Below the pieces are notes generated by a model that was given only the letters and a program-made list of their open reading frames with translations, had not been told where the DNA came from and searched no databases. A stretch of 64,000 nucleotides of DNA, from the NCBI GenBank assembly GCA_965247915.1, contig OZ252048.1, positions 1,674,001-1,738,000 on the forward strand, written 5' to 3'. This stretch comes from JAKZRT01 sp965247915. GTDB taxonomy: Bacteria; Pseudomonadota; Alphaproteobacteria; Rhodobacterales; Rhodobacteraceae. This document shows positions 54,930 to 63,036 of this stretch, piece after piece. The translations under genes were made by a program, and so were the position numbers. How positions within the stretch are numbered: the stretch's first letter is position 1; each line of letters begins with the position of its first letter.

Positions 54930-55630
54930 GGCGCATCCTCCGCGACGATCTGCTCGGAAAGATCGCCGCCCATGTCCATGTAGATGTTGGATATTCCGTG
55001 GCGGACCACTTCGGTCACCTGGTCCATGCGCTTGCCGATATGGGCGTTGACGATGGCTGCTGCCTGGTCGGCGTCGCGGTCCAGAAGCGCCTGCATCAGT
55101 GCCACATGTTCGTCTTTCGACTTGCGCAGGCGACCCAAAGACAGACTGACCCACCGCACATATCGGATGCGTTCGTTGATGCGGGACAGTTGCGTGACCA
55201 GCACCGCGTTGCCGCCGAGCCTTGCCACGCCCATATGAAACGCCTCGTCGCGGGCGCAGGCCTCGGCAACGGTCAGGCCAGCGGTGGCGATGCCGCGCGC
55301 CAGCAGATCGTCGCTGAGGCTTTGCAGATCGGCGTCGGTGGCGCGTTCGCAGGCCAGCCGCGCGGCGGCGGCCTCGGTGATTTGGCGCATCTCGTAAAGG
55401 TCAAAGACGGTTTGCGGGTCCAGAGGGCGGCAGAAAAACCCGGCACCAGGGCGAAAATCAAAGAGGTTCTCGGCGACCAGCCGGTTCAGCGCCTCGCGCA
55501 GCGGCGTGCGGCTGACGCCCAGTTGGCGCGACAGGGCAACCTCGTTCAGCCGGTCGCCGGGGCGCAGGCGATAGGCGACAGCCATCGCCTTGAGGCGATC
55601 ATAGATGTCTTCGACGCGACCTTCGGCCAT
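54926..55630 (-). CDS. GntR-family regulator (FCD type)
   Basis: 234 aa from ATG 55630 (MAEGRVEDIYDRLKAM). Winged HTH: YRLRPGDRLNEVALSRQLGVSRTPLREALNRLVAENLF. C-terminal FCD helical effector domain: FDLYEMRQITEAAAARLACERATD, ARDEAFHMGVARLGGNAVL, with the metal-binding Asp/His positions. Its stop overlaps the racemase-family start. Divergent from the ThDP enzyme gene, with a palindrome between them. Confidence 0.9.
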   Translation of the reverse strand: MAEGRVEDIYDRLKAMAVAYRLRPGDRLNEVALSRQLGVSRTPLREALNRLVAENLFDFRPGAGFFCRPLDPQTVFDLYEMRQITEAAAARLACERATDADLQSLSDDLLARGIATAGLTVAEACARDEAFHMGVARLGGNAVLVTQLSRINERIRYVRWVSLSLGRLRKSKDEHVALMQALLDRDADQAAAIVNAHIGKRMDQVTEVVRHGISNIYMDMGGDLSEQIVAEDAP

Positions 55631-55692
55631 TCGCTTTTCCCCGGTTTCGATTTCTCTTGCCACAGGGCGGGCGGAAATGCAATCTACAGTTC

Positions 55693-55700
55693 TGTATACA
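55693..55700. promoter_or_regulatory. candidate GntR operator
   Basis: TGTATACA is a perfect palindrome in the 101-bp space between the divergent GntR and ThDP-enzyme genes, followed by GCATTGCATACC with a second half-site. FCD-type GntR proteins often bind such TGTATACA-like sites. Inference from position and symmetry. Confidence 0.45.
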
Positions 55701-55731
55701 GCATTGCATACCAATCGATTCTGAGCCACCG

Positions 55732-57429
55732 ATGACTGAGACTGGAAATTCGCCGAACGGGGCCGAGGCCATGGTGGGCATGTTGGCGGCGCATGGAGTT
55801 ACGCATATTTTTGGCCTCTGCGGTGATACGACCTTGCCGTTTTACGACGCGATGGCGCGGCTGGATCACGGCATCACCCATATTCTGACCCGCGACGAAC
55901 GGTCGGCGGCCTATATGGCCGACGCATATGCGCGGGTCACGGGCCGGGTTGGCGTCTGCGAGGGGCCGTCGGGCGGCGGCGCGACCTATATTCTGCCGGG
56001 GCTGATCGAGGCCAACGAAAGCTCGTTTGCGGTGCTGGCGATAACCACCGACATTTCGGTCGCCTCGTACGGGAAATACCCGCTGACCGAGGTCGATCAG
56101 GAGGCGCTGATGCGGCCACTGACCAAGTTCAACACGGTGATCAAAATGGCCGACCACATCCCGCGTATGGTGCGGCAGGCGTTTCGGGCGATGACCACCG
56201 GGCGGCCGGGGGCGGCGCATCTGGGGCTGCCTTATGACATTCAGTACGATCCGGTTGACCCGTCCGACATCTGGGGCGACGCGACCCATGCCGCCTTTCC
56301 GGCGCGTCGCACGGGGCCGGAGGCGGTAAATGTTGAGGCAGCGGTTCAGGCGATCCTGTCGGCCAATCGCCCGCTGATCGTGTGCGGCGGTGGCGTGGTC
56401 ATTGCCGGGGCGATGGACGAACTGGCGCGGCTGGCCGGGCGGCTGGACATCGCGGTGGCGACCTCGATCTCGGGCAAGGGCGCGCTGGCCGATACGCACC
56501 CCCTGTCGCTGGGGGTTGTGGGGTCGAATGGCGGCACACCCGAGACCTGGGAGGCGATGGAAGGGGCCGATCTGGTGGTTTTCATGGGGTGCCGCGCCGG
56601 GTCGACCACCACGTCGCGCTGGAGCGCCCCGAAACCCGGCGCGCGGATCGTGCATTTCGACAGCGATCCGATGGTGGTGGGGGCGAATTATCAGACCGAG
56701 GCTGGCGTGGTCGGTGATCTGCGGCTGAGCCTTGCCATGGTGAATGCGGCGCTGGATGGGCGCGACCCGGTGCCAGGATTTGGAGGGGCGGCGCAGGTGG
56801 CGGATATCAAGGGCCGGAAATTTGCGCGGTTCGCTGAGTTGGCCGACAGCGAGGCAAGCCCGATCCGCCCCGAACGAATCATCGACACGCTCAATCGGCT
56901 CCTGCCCGAGGATGGCATCGTGGTCAGCGATCCGGGGACAAGCTGCCCCTATTACAGCGCCTATTCGGATCAGAATTTGCCAGGGCGGCAGTATATCACT
57001 AACCGGGCGCATGGGGCGCTGGGCTATGCGATGGGGGCCGCACTGGGGGCCTGGTACGGGCGGCCGGGGGTCAAAGTGGTGGGGCTGATGGGGGACGGGT
57101 CGTTCGGGTTTTCCTGCGGCGAGCTGGAAACGGTGGCCCGGTATGGGGCCAACATCACATATATCGTCTTTTCCAACGCCAGCTTCGGGTGGATCCGGGC
57201 CAGCCAGAAGGACGACACCGAGGGGCGGTATTATAACGTCGATTTCAATCGCACCGATAATGCGAAGATCGCTGAGGGGTTCGGGGTGACAAGCTGGACG
57301 GTGGAGGATCCGGGCGATCTGGACCGGGTGATGGCCGAGGCCTTCGCCCACGATGGCCCGACCCTGATCGACGTGATCTGCCAGCCGCTGGAAGAGGCCG
57401 CCGCCCCGGTGATGCGGTGGATGGGGTGA
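55732..57429 (+). CDS. ThDP-dependent enzyme, acetolactate-synthase-like
   Basis: 565 aa from ATG 55732 (MTETGNSPNGAEAMVGMLAAHGV). PYR domain with catalytic Glu in ILTRDERSAAYMADAYARVTGRVGVCEGPSGGGA; central FAD-fold-like domain (RPLIVCGGGVV); PP domain with ThDP motif GLMGDGSFGFSCGELETVARYGANITYIVFSNASFG. Similar to acetolactate synthase, glyoxylate carboligase and related decarboxylases; the specific reaction cannot be told. Divergent from GntR and the racemase-family gene. Confidence 0.88.
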   Translation: MTETGNSPNGAEAMVGMLAAHGVTHIFGLCGDTTLPFYDAMARLDHGITHILTRDERSAAYMADAYARVTGRVGVCEGPSGGGATYILPGLIEANESSFAVLAITTDISVASYGKYPLTEVDQEALMRPLTKFNTVIKMADHIPRMVRQAFRAMTTGRPGAAHLGLPYDIQYDPVDPSDIWGDATHAAFPARRTGPEAVNVEAAVQAILSANRPLIVCGGGVVIAGAMDELARLAGRLDIAVATSISGKGALADTHPLSLGVVGSNGGTPETWEAMEGADLVVFMGCRAGSTTTSRWSAPKPGARIVHFDSDPMVVGANYQTEAGVVGDLRLSLAMVNAALDGRDPVPGFGGAAQVADIKGRKFARFAELADSEASPIRPERIIDTLNRLLPEDGIVVSDPGTSCPYYSAYSDQNLPGRQYITNRAHGALGYAMGAALGAWYGRPGVKVVGLMGDGSFGFSCGELETVARYGANITYIVFSNASFGWIRASQKDDTEGRYYNVDFNRTDNAKIAEGFGVTSWTVEDPGDLDRVMAEAFAHDGPTLIDVICQPLEEAAAPVMRWMG

Positions 57430-57944
57430 GGCGGCGGGCCATGCTCTCAAGGTTGAGATCGGGGTTAAGATATTGATTTAGAACAGTAAATGATGCCTAC
57501 CCCGTCAAAACGCGTATTGGCCTCTCCCCCAGCCCCTCTCCGGGGCGGAGAGGGGTGCCGCATCTGGGCGTCGACGCAGATTGGCGGGGCGAAAAATTCG
57601 GCGCGCCGCTCAGGGTCCGCGGTACGGAACAGAGCAGACGATGGCAAATACAAGCAACAGAGGGTCGCGCCCTGCCTCGGGTGGGCGCAGTGCGCTGCGT
57701 GCTATGCGCTTTATCGTGCCAAATTCGAACGGCCTGCCCGCGATGAGCGGCATCGCAAAAGCGCCCTCCCGTCGCACCGAAGGTGCGCCGCTCATCGTAG
57801 GCTCGCCTCCGGCGAGACGGGAGGGAGGGCGCGGCCCGGCGGCGCTGCGCGCCTTGATTCCGGACTAGTGGTGTCTCTGGCATGGGACCGACAAGGGCTT
57901 GAAGCCGCCATTTGACGGATTTGACTGGACCGAGACGCCCAACC
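57430..57944. other. intergenic repeat-rich region
   Basis: 515 bp with no convincing gene. It holds a repeat-like start (ATGCTCTCAAGGTTGAGA ... GGTTAAG, similar to 8506), a perfect 10-bp hairpin CCCCTCTCCG-GGG-CGGAGAGGGG (57533-57555), a multi-branch palindromic block (57741-57825) and a copy of the 17-nt repeat shared with 24978-24994 (57847-57863). The LysR gene ends at its right edge. Confidence 0.6.
57741..57825. repeat. interleaved palindromes, multi-branch structure
   Basis: Arms: CGATGAGCGGC (57741-57751) with GCCGCTCATCG (57787-57797), and CCCTCCCGTC (57764-57773) with GACGGGAGGG (57816-57825), both perfect. The second pair encloses two small hairpins, CGCACC-GAA-GGTGCG and CTCGCC-TCC-GGCGAG. 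The two long pairs interlock, so only one can form at a time or a pseudoknot forms. Looks like a mobile or REP-type extragenic element. Confidence 0.6.
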
Positions 57945-58856
57945 CTAGTCACTGTCGAACCCACTGACCGTATAGGGCCGTATCTCGCCTAAAAGCAGCT
58001 CCAGAAACTCCTGCCCCAGGGCCGAGATCGGCCGGGCGCGCGAGGTGATCACCGCCATGTCCATCAGCAGGCGCGGGCGGAACTGCCGCGCGACGAAGCC
58101 GCCTTCGCGGTCGAAATCAAGCGCGAAAGGGTCGAGGATGGCGACGCCCATGCCCTCTTTCACGAACCCAAGGATGTTTTTGAAAAGATGGGTGTGGATG
58201 CGGATGCGCCAGGGCACGCCACGCTCATGAAACGCCTCGCGGGTGCGGCGGTGAGACATATGCTCAGGTCCCATGACGATGAACGGCTCGCCCTGCAACA
58301 GTTCGGGCGTCAGAACCTCGTGCCGGGCCAGCCGGTGGCCCTCGGGCAGGGCCAGAAGAAACTCGATCTCGAACCGGTGCGCGTTCAGGCCCTGGTGGAA
58401 CATCGGCAGTTCGCTGACGCCGATCTCGAAAAGCCCGGCCAGCACCCATTCCTGAATTTTCGCCGAATACTGCGACTGAAAGCTGATCGACATATCGGGG
58501 CGACCTTCGGCGAAACGCGCGATCAGCCTGGGCATGAAGCCGAACGACATCGAATGCTGCGAGGCGACCTGGAGCTGGCCGGCCTGTTTGTTGCGCAGAT
58601 CGTCGACGGCCTGCGTCACATGGTCGAGACCGCGCACCACGGTATCGACCTCGTTATACAAAAGGCTGGCCTCGGGTGTGGGCACCAGACGCCCCTTTTC
58701 ACGGCTGAAAAGCCTGACGCGGGTCTGCGCCTCGAGCTGGGCCAATAGGTTCGACACGGCGGGTTGCGAGACGCCCAGCTGATCGGCGGCCCCGGTCACG
58801 GTGCCGGTCTCGATAATCGAGTGAAAGGCCTGAAGCTGGCGGAATCGGATTGACAT
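57945..58856 (-). CDS. LysR-family regulator
   Basis: 303 aa from ATG 58856. N-terminal HTH: MSIRFRQLQAFHSIIETGTVTGAADQLGVSQPAVSNLLAQLEAQ. Substrate-binding C-terminus is of the periplasmic-binding-protein type (GFMPRLIARFAEGRPDMSISF, LPEGHRLARHEVL). Divergent from the enolase-family operon, which it probably controls; candidate site noted in the gap. Confidence 0.92.
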   Translation of the reverse strand: MSIRFRQLQAFHSIIETGTVTGAADQLGVSQPAVSNLLAQLEAQTRVRLFSREKGRLVPTPEASLLYNEVDTVVRGLDHVTQAVDDLRNKQAGQLQVASQHSMSFGFMPRLIARFAEGRPDMSISFQSQYSAKIQEWVLAGLFEIGVSELPMFHQGLNAHRFEIEFLLALPEGHRLARHEVLTPELLQGEPFIVMGPEHMSHRRTREAFHERGVPWRIRIHTHLFKNILGFVKEGMGVAILDPFALDFDREGGFVARQFRPRLLMDMAVITSRARPISALGQEFLELLLGEIRPYTVSGFDSD

Positions 58857-58878
58857 GGGGGCACCCTATCACTTTTTC

Positions 58879-58895
58879 TTATGGGCTTGCGATAA
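58879..58895. promoter_or_regulatory. candidate LysR box
   Basis: TTAT-GGGCTTGCG-ATAA is a perfect dyad of the T-N11-A type, in the 109-bp gap between the divergent LysR gene and the enolase-family gene. Placement and symmetry fit a LysR-family site. Confidence 0.45.
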
Positions 58896-58965
58896 ATGAA
58901 TATTGGAAATGATATTATGGCTTTGGCAGTCTGGACCTGTCGACTGGCCCCGGGGGATTACTGTT

Positions 58966-60087
58966 TTGCTGTCACAGACCATCCGGTCCATGGATGTGTG
59001 GCACCTCGCCGTGTCGATCAACGCGCGGCGCGATCACGGGATCGGGTCGGTGGAACATGCGGTCGACATCGTGGTGCTGCGCCTGACCGCCGAGGATGGG
59101 GCGCAGGGCTGGGGCGAGGCGTCGCCCTGGTCGGTGTTCACCGGGTCGGCCGAGGCGAACTTTGCGGCGCTCGACCGCTATATCCGGCCGCTGGTCGTGG
59201 GTCAGCGGCTGTGCGATCGGGCGCGAATTATGGAGCGTGCGGCCAAGGCCGTGGCCCATTGCTCTGAGGCCAAAGCGGCGCTGGAAACGGCGCTGCTCGA
59301 TCTGACCGGGCGCATCGCAGGGCTCCCGCTGCACGCGCTGATCGGCGGCAAGTGCCGCGACCGCATCGCGCTGTCGTGTTCGATCGCCGACCCGGATTTT
59401 GACAAGGACCTGGCGCTTATGGAGCGGCTGCGCGACGATGGCGTGCGCATCATCAAGCTGAAAACCGGGTTCAAGGGCCATGCGTTCGACATCACAAGGC
59501 TGGAGCGGCTGCGCAAGGATTTCCCCGAGTTTGCCATTCGCATCGATTATAATCAGGGATTGCAGCCCGATACCGCCGCGGCGCGCCTGCGCGATGTGGC
59601 CAGGTTCGAGCCCGATTTCATCGAACAGCCGGTGCCGGCGCATATGCGCGGTCTGATGTGCCGGTTGCGCGACGCGACCGAAGTGCCGCTTCTGGCCGAC
59701 GAAGCCATATTCGGGCCCGAGGACATGCTGGCCGCTATTGCCATGGGGCTGGCCGACGGCGTGTCGGTCAAGATCATGAAATCGGGCGGTCTGAGCCGCG
59801 CGCAGACCGTGGCGCGGATGGCCGGGGCGGCGGGGATGAGCGCCTATGGCGGCGATATGTTCGAGACCGGGCTGGCGCATCTTGCCGGCACCCACATGAT
59901 CGCCGCCACGCCCGAGATCACGCTGGGCTGCGAGTTCTATCAGGCAAGTTACTTCCTGACCCGCGATATTCTCAGCACCCCGTTTCCGGTCGAGGAGGGC
60001 CACGTCATCGTGCCCGATACCCCCGGCCTGGGGGCGGTCCCCGATCCGGCGGTTTTGCACGACGGCCAGATAAGGCACGCCGCATGA
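58966..60087 (+). CDS. enolase-superfamily enzyme, muconate-lactonising subgroup
   Basis: 373 aa starting at TTG 58966, which lies just before the first beta strand (TIRSMDVWHLAVSIN) and behind GGGGGA; ATG 58990 would cut into the fold. KxK pair IIKLKTGFKG, metal ligands RIDYNQG, FIEQP and LLADEAI, and second Lys SVKIMKSGG give the two-base layout of 1,1-proton-transfer enzymes (epimerases, racemases, cycloisomerases). Followed by a D-amino-acid dehydrogenase with ATGA overlap, so epimerisation of an amino acid or betaine (as in hydroxyproline-betaine or 3-hydroxyproline routes) is plausible. Confidence 0.82.
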   Translation: MLSQTIRSMDVWHLAVSINARRDHGIGSVEHAVDIVVLRLTAEDGAQGWGEASPWSVFTGSAEANFAALDRYIRPLVVGQRLCDRARIMERAAKAVAHCSEAKAALETALLDLTGRIAGLPLHALIGGKCRDRIALSCSIADPDFDKDLALMERLRDDGVRIIKLKTGFKGHAFDITRLERLRKDFPEFAIRIDYNQGLQPDTAAARLRDVARFEPDFIEQPVPAHMRGLMCRLRDATEVPLLADEAIFGPEDMLAAIAMGLADGVSVKIMKSGGLSRAQTVARMAGAAGMSAYGGDMFETGLAHLAGTHMIAATPEITLGCEFYQASYFLTRDILSTPFPVEEGHVIVPDTPGLGAVPDPAVLHDGQIRHAA

Positions 60088-61325
60088 GCGGCCATGTGGT
60101 TGTCATAGGGGCCGGCATCGTCGGCGTGTCGGCGGGCATCTGGCTGCGCCGGATGGGGGCCGAGGTGACGATCGTCGATAAGGGCGCGCCCGGGTCGGGC
60201 ACGTCGTTTGGCAACGCCGGTGTGCTGGCCGCCTGCTCGATGGTGCCGGTAACCACGCCGGGGCTGATGCTGAAAGCGCCGGGGATGCTGTTGGACCGCG
60301 ATTTCCCGCTGTTCCTGCGCTGGTCGTATCTGCCCAGATTGTTGCCGTGGCTGGTGAAATATCTGGCCAACACCAGCGAAAGCGCCACCCGGCGCATCGC
60401 GCGCGGGTTGACCGGTATCGTCGGGGATACGGTCGATCAGCATCTGGCGCTGACCGATGATTTGCGGTCGCGCGACTTCATCACGCTTGGCGATTACAAT
60501 TTCGCCTATGCCGACCGCGCCGCCTTTGCGGCCGACCAATACGTGTGGGATATGCGCGCGGCCGCCGGTTTCATCCCCGAGGTGATCGAAGGCGTCGCGG
60601 TGCAGGACTATGACCCGGCGTTTGGCCCCGCGATTGGCCTGCTGGCGCAGATGCGCGACCATGGTTTCGTGGTTGATCCGGGCGGCTATGTCACCGCACT
60701 GGCCGGGGATTTTGAGGCCATGGGCGGGCGCATCCGGCAGACCGAGGTCAGGGACGTGACCCTAGAGGACGGGCGCATCACCCAAGTTCTGACCGGCGAC
60801 GGCGCGATCGATTGCGCGGGCGCGGTGCTGGCGGCGGGGGTCTGGTCGGGGCCGTTGATGAAGAAGCTGGGGATCAGGGTGCCGATGGAGTCCGAGCGCG
60901 GTTATCACATCGTTTTCAAGGAGGCGACCGGCGGCCCGAAGGCGCCCACGATGATCGCGGCGGGAAAATTCGTTGCCACGCCGATGGCGGCGGGGCTACG
61001 CTGTGCGGGTATTGTTGAATTCGGGGGGCTTGAGGCCGGACCTTCGGCCGCCCCGCTTGAGCTTTTGAGGAGGCGGGTCCGCGAGGTGTTTCCGGCGCTG
61101 GAATTTACCGGAGAAGAGCCCTGGATGGGCCACCGGCCGGCGACAACCGACAGCCTGCCATTGATTGGCGAGGTCGGCAAAACCGGCGTCTTCGCGGCCT
61201 TCGGGCATCAGCATATCGGTCTGACAGGCGGACCAAAAACCGGGCGTCTGGTGGCGGGTCTTGTCACCGGGCAACCGACCAACATGGACCTTTCACCCTA
61301 TGCGCCAGGGCGGTTCAGCCACTAG
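60084..61325 (+). CDS. FAD-dependent D-amino acid dehydrogenase-like oxidoreductase
   Basis: 413 aa from ATG 60084, overlapping the enolase-family gene by ATGA. Rossmann FAD motif VVVIGAGIVGVSAGIWLRRMGAEVTIVDKG, then the DadA-type core (PGSGTSFGNAGVL, VPMESERGYHIVF) and the C-terminal FAD loop GHRPATTDSLPLIGEVGKTGVFAAFGHQHIGLT. Likely oxidises a D-amino acid (or cyclic imino acid) with electrons to the respiratory chain. Substrate unknown. Confidence 0.9.
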   Translation: MSGHVVVIGAGIVGVSAGIWLRRMGAEVTIVDKGAPGSGTSFGNAGVLAACSMVPVTTPGLMLKAPGMLLDRDFPLFLRWSYLPRLLPWLVKYLANTSESATRRIARGLTGIVGDTVDQHLALTDDLRSRDFITLGDYNFAYADRAAFAADQYVWDMRAAAGFIPEVIEGVAVQDYDPAFGPAIGLLAQMRDHGFVVDPGGYVTALAGDFEAMGGRIRQTEVRDVTLEDGRITQVLTGDGAIDCAGAVLAAGVWSGPLMKKLGIRVPMESERGYHIVFKEATGGPKAPTMIAAGKFVATPMAAGLRCAGIVEFGGLEAGPSAAPLELLRRRVREVFPALEFTGEEPWMGHRPATTDSLPLIGEVGKTGVFAAFGHQHIGLTGGPKTGRLVAGLVTGQPTNMDLSPYAPGRFSH

Positions 61326-61375
61326 GCGCCAATAACAAGAGCAATCAATTACATGCGACCAACAAGGAGAAGAAA

Positions 61376-62365
61376 ATGAAGACACTGCATAAAACTCTTA
61401 CAGCCACCACAGCGGCGCTGACGCTGGCTGTCGGCTTTGCGGCCCCCGCCGCGGCCGAGAAATGGGACATGCCGATGGCCTATTCGGCGTCGAACTTTCA
61501 TTCGGCGGTAGGCGCGGAATTTGCATCCTGCGTGACCACCGGCACCGGCGGCGACATCGAGATCGTGACGCATCCGTCGGGATCGCTGTTCCCCGGCGCG
61601 CAGATCAAACGCGCGATCCAGACCGGGCAGGTGCCGATCGGCGAGCGGCTGCTTTCCGGCCACCAGAACGAAAACGCGCTGTTCGGGTTCGATTCGATCC
61701 CCTTCCTGGCCACGTCGTTTGATGACAGCGCCAAGTTGTGGGAAGCGGCGCGAGGCCCGATGACCGAGCTTTTGGCGAGCCAGAACCTGACGTTGCTTTA
61801 CGCGGTGCCATGGCCGCCGCAGGGCTTGTATTTCAAGGATGAGGTGACTTCGGTCGCCGAAATGAAAGGCATCAAGTTCCGCAGCTATAACAACGCCACC
61901 TCGCGGCTGGCCGAGCTGACCGGCATGCTGCCGGTGACCATCGAGGCCGCCGAGATCAGCCAGGCATTCGCCACCGGCGTGGCCGAGAGCATGGTGTCGT
62001 CGGGATCGACCGGCTATGACCGCAAGGTTTGGGAAAGCCTGAATTACTTCTATGAGGTCGATGCCTGGCTGCCGCGCAACTATGTCATGGTCAACTCGGA
62101 CGTCTGGGGCGGCACATCTGACGCCAACAAGAACGTAATCCGTGGCTGTGCGACGCTGGCGGAATATACCGGCAACTGGCGGTCGAAGGAATACACCGGG
62201 TTCACGCTGCAAGGTCTGCGTGATGGTGGCATGACCGTGGGTCCGGCATCGGCGCAGATGGTCGACGAACTGAAGGCGATCGGGGTCACCATGACCGGCG
62301 AATGGCTTGATGCGGCTGGCGCCGAGGGCGCGGCGATCGTCGAGGCTTTCCGGGCCAAGCAGTAG
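61376..62365 (+). CDS. dctP: TRAP transporter substrate-binding protein
   Basis: 329 aa. Sec signal peptide with cleavage near AAPAAAEKWDMP. DctP-family features: SGSLFPGAQIKRAIQTGQVPIGERLLS, EMKGIKFRSYNNATSRLAELTGMLPVTI, AESMVSSGSTGYDRKVWES. Periplasmic; binds the substrate and hands it to DctQM. Followed by a set of hairpins and dctQ, and is in one direction with the enolase-family and dehydrogenase genes. Confidence 0.92.
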   Translation: MKTLHKTLTATTAALTLAVGFAAPAAAEKWDMPMAYSASNFHSAVGAEFASCVTTGTGGDIEIVTHPSGSLFPGAQIKRAIQTGQVPIGERLLSGHQNENALFGFDSIPFLATSFDDSAKLWEAARGPMTELLASQNLTLLYAVPWPPQGLYFKDEVTSVAEMKGIKFRSYNNATSRLAELTGMLPVTIEAAEISQAFATGVAESMVSSGSTGYDRKVWESLNYFYEVDAWLPRNYVMVNSDVWGGTSDANKNVIRGCATLAEYTGNWRSKEYTGFTLQGLRDGGMTVGPASAQMVDELKAIGVTMTGEWLDAAGAEGAAIVEAFRAKQ

Positions 62366-62385
62366 GCTGTTCCTGACCGCCGGAA

Positions 62386-62482
62386 CCGTTTTCTTGAAAA
62401 GAAAACGGGCCGGAAATTTTTGAAAATTCCGGTCTGTAGCGGCTGAAACAATGATCACGCCCCGGATATTTTCCGGGGCGTG
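62386..62482 (+). other. three hairpins between dctP and dctQ
   Basis: CCGTTTTCTT-GAA-AAGAAAACGG (62386-62408, perfect 10 bp); CCGGAAATTTT...AAAATTCCGG (62410-62432, one bulge); CACGCCCCGGA-TATTT-TCCGGGGCGTG (62456-62482, perfect 11 bp). They fit mRNA stabilisers or attenuators that make dctP more abundant than the membrane subunits. Confidence 0.7.
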
Positions 62483-62507
62483 GCAAAACAAAAGGGGCAA
62501 GCAATCC

Positions 62508-63032
62508 ATGTCAGTTTTACGCCGAGCACTCGACCGGCTCTATCTGGTCTCTGGCATCCTGGCCGCGCTTTGCCTGATCGCCATTCTGACGCTGATCGTC
62601 CTGCAGATGCTGGCCCGCTGGACCGGTGAGATGTTTCCCGGCGTGCCGGAATACGCGGGCTATTTCATGGCCGCCGCGTCGTTTCTGGCTTTCGCCAACG
62701 CGCTGAATCGTGGCAGCCATATCCGGGTGTCGATTCTGATCAACGCGGTTGGGCCGCTGCCGCGGCGCATCCTCGAGATATGGTGCTTTTCCATCGGCGC
62801 GCTGATGATGTGGGTCTTCGTCTATTGGGGCTGGGACTTTGTGCAAACTTCGATCAAGCTGGGCGATATCAGCCAGGGCCAGGACCGGACGCCGCTGTGG
62901 ATACCGCAGTCTTTCATGCTTTTCGGCGCGGCGATCATGGCGGTGGCGCTGACCGATAACCTGATTCACGTCCTTGTCTCGGGCCAGCACCGGATCAAGC
63001 GCGATCTGGTCGATCAGAGTTTCGGGGAATAG
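62508..63032 (+). CDS. dctQ: TRAP transporter small membrane subunit
   Basis: 174 aa from ATG 62508, after AAAGGGG. Four hydrophobic segments (VSGILAALCLIAILTLIVLQML, GYFMAAASFLAFANAL, ILEIWCFSIGALMMWVFVYWGW, SFMLFGAAIMAVALT) with the DctQ motif RGSHIRVSILI. Inner membrane; partner of DctM four bases downstream. Confidence 0.92.
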   Translation: MSVLRRALDRLYLVSGILAALCLIAILTLIVLQMLARWTGEMFPGVPEYAGYFMAAASFLAFANALNRGSHIRVSILINAVGPLPRRILEIWCFSIGALMMWVFVYWGWDFVQTSIKLGDISQGQDRTPLWIPQSFMLFGAAIMAVALTDNLIHVLVSGQHRIKRDLVDQSFGE

Positions 63033-63036
63033 CACC

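Noticed and set aside
55684..57450. 588-aa minus-strand frame opposite the ThDP enzyme
   Set aside because: Pro/Arg/His-rich shadow caused by high GC; the plus strand has all ThDP motifs.
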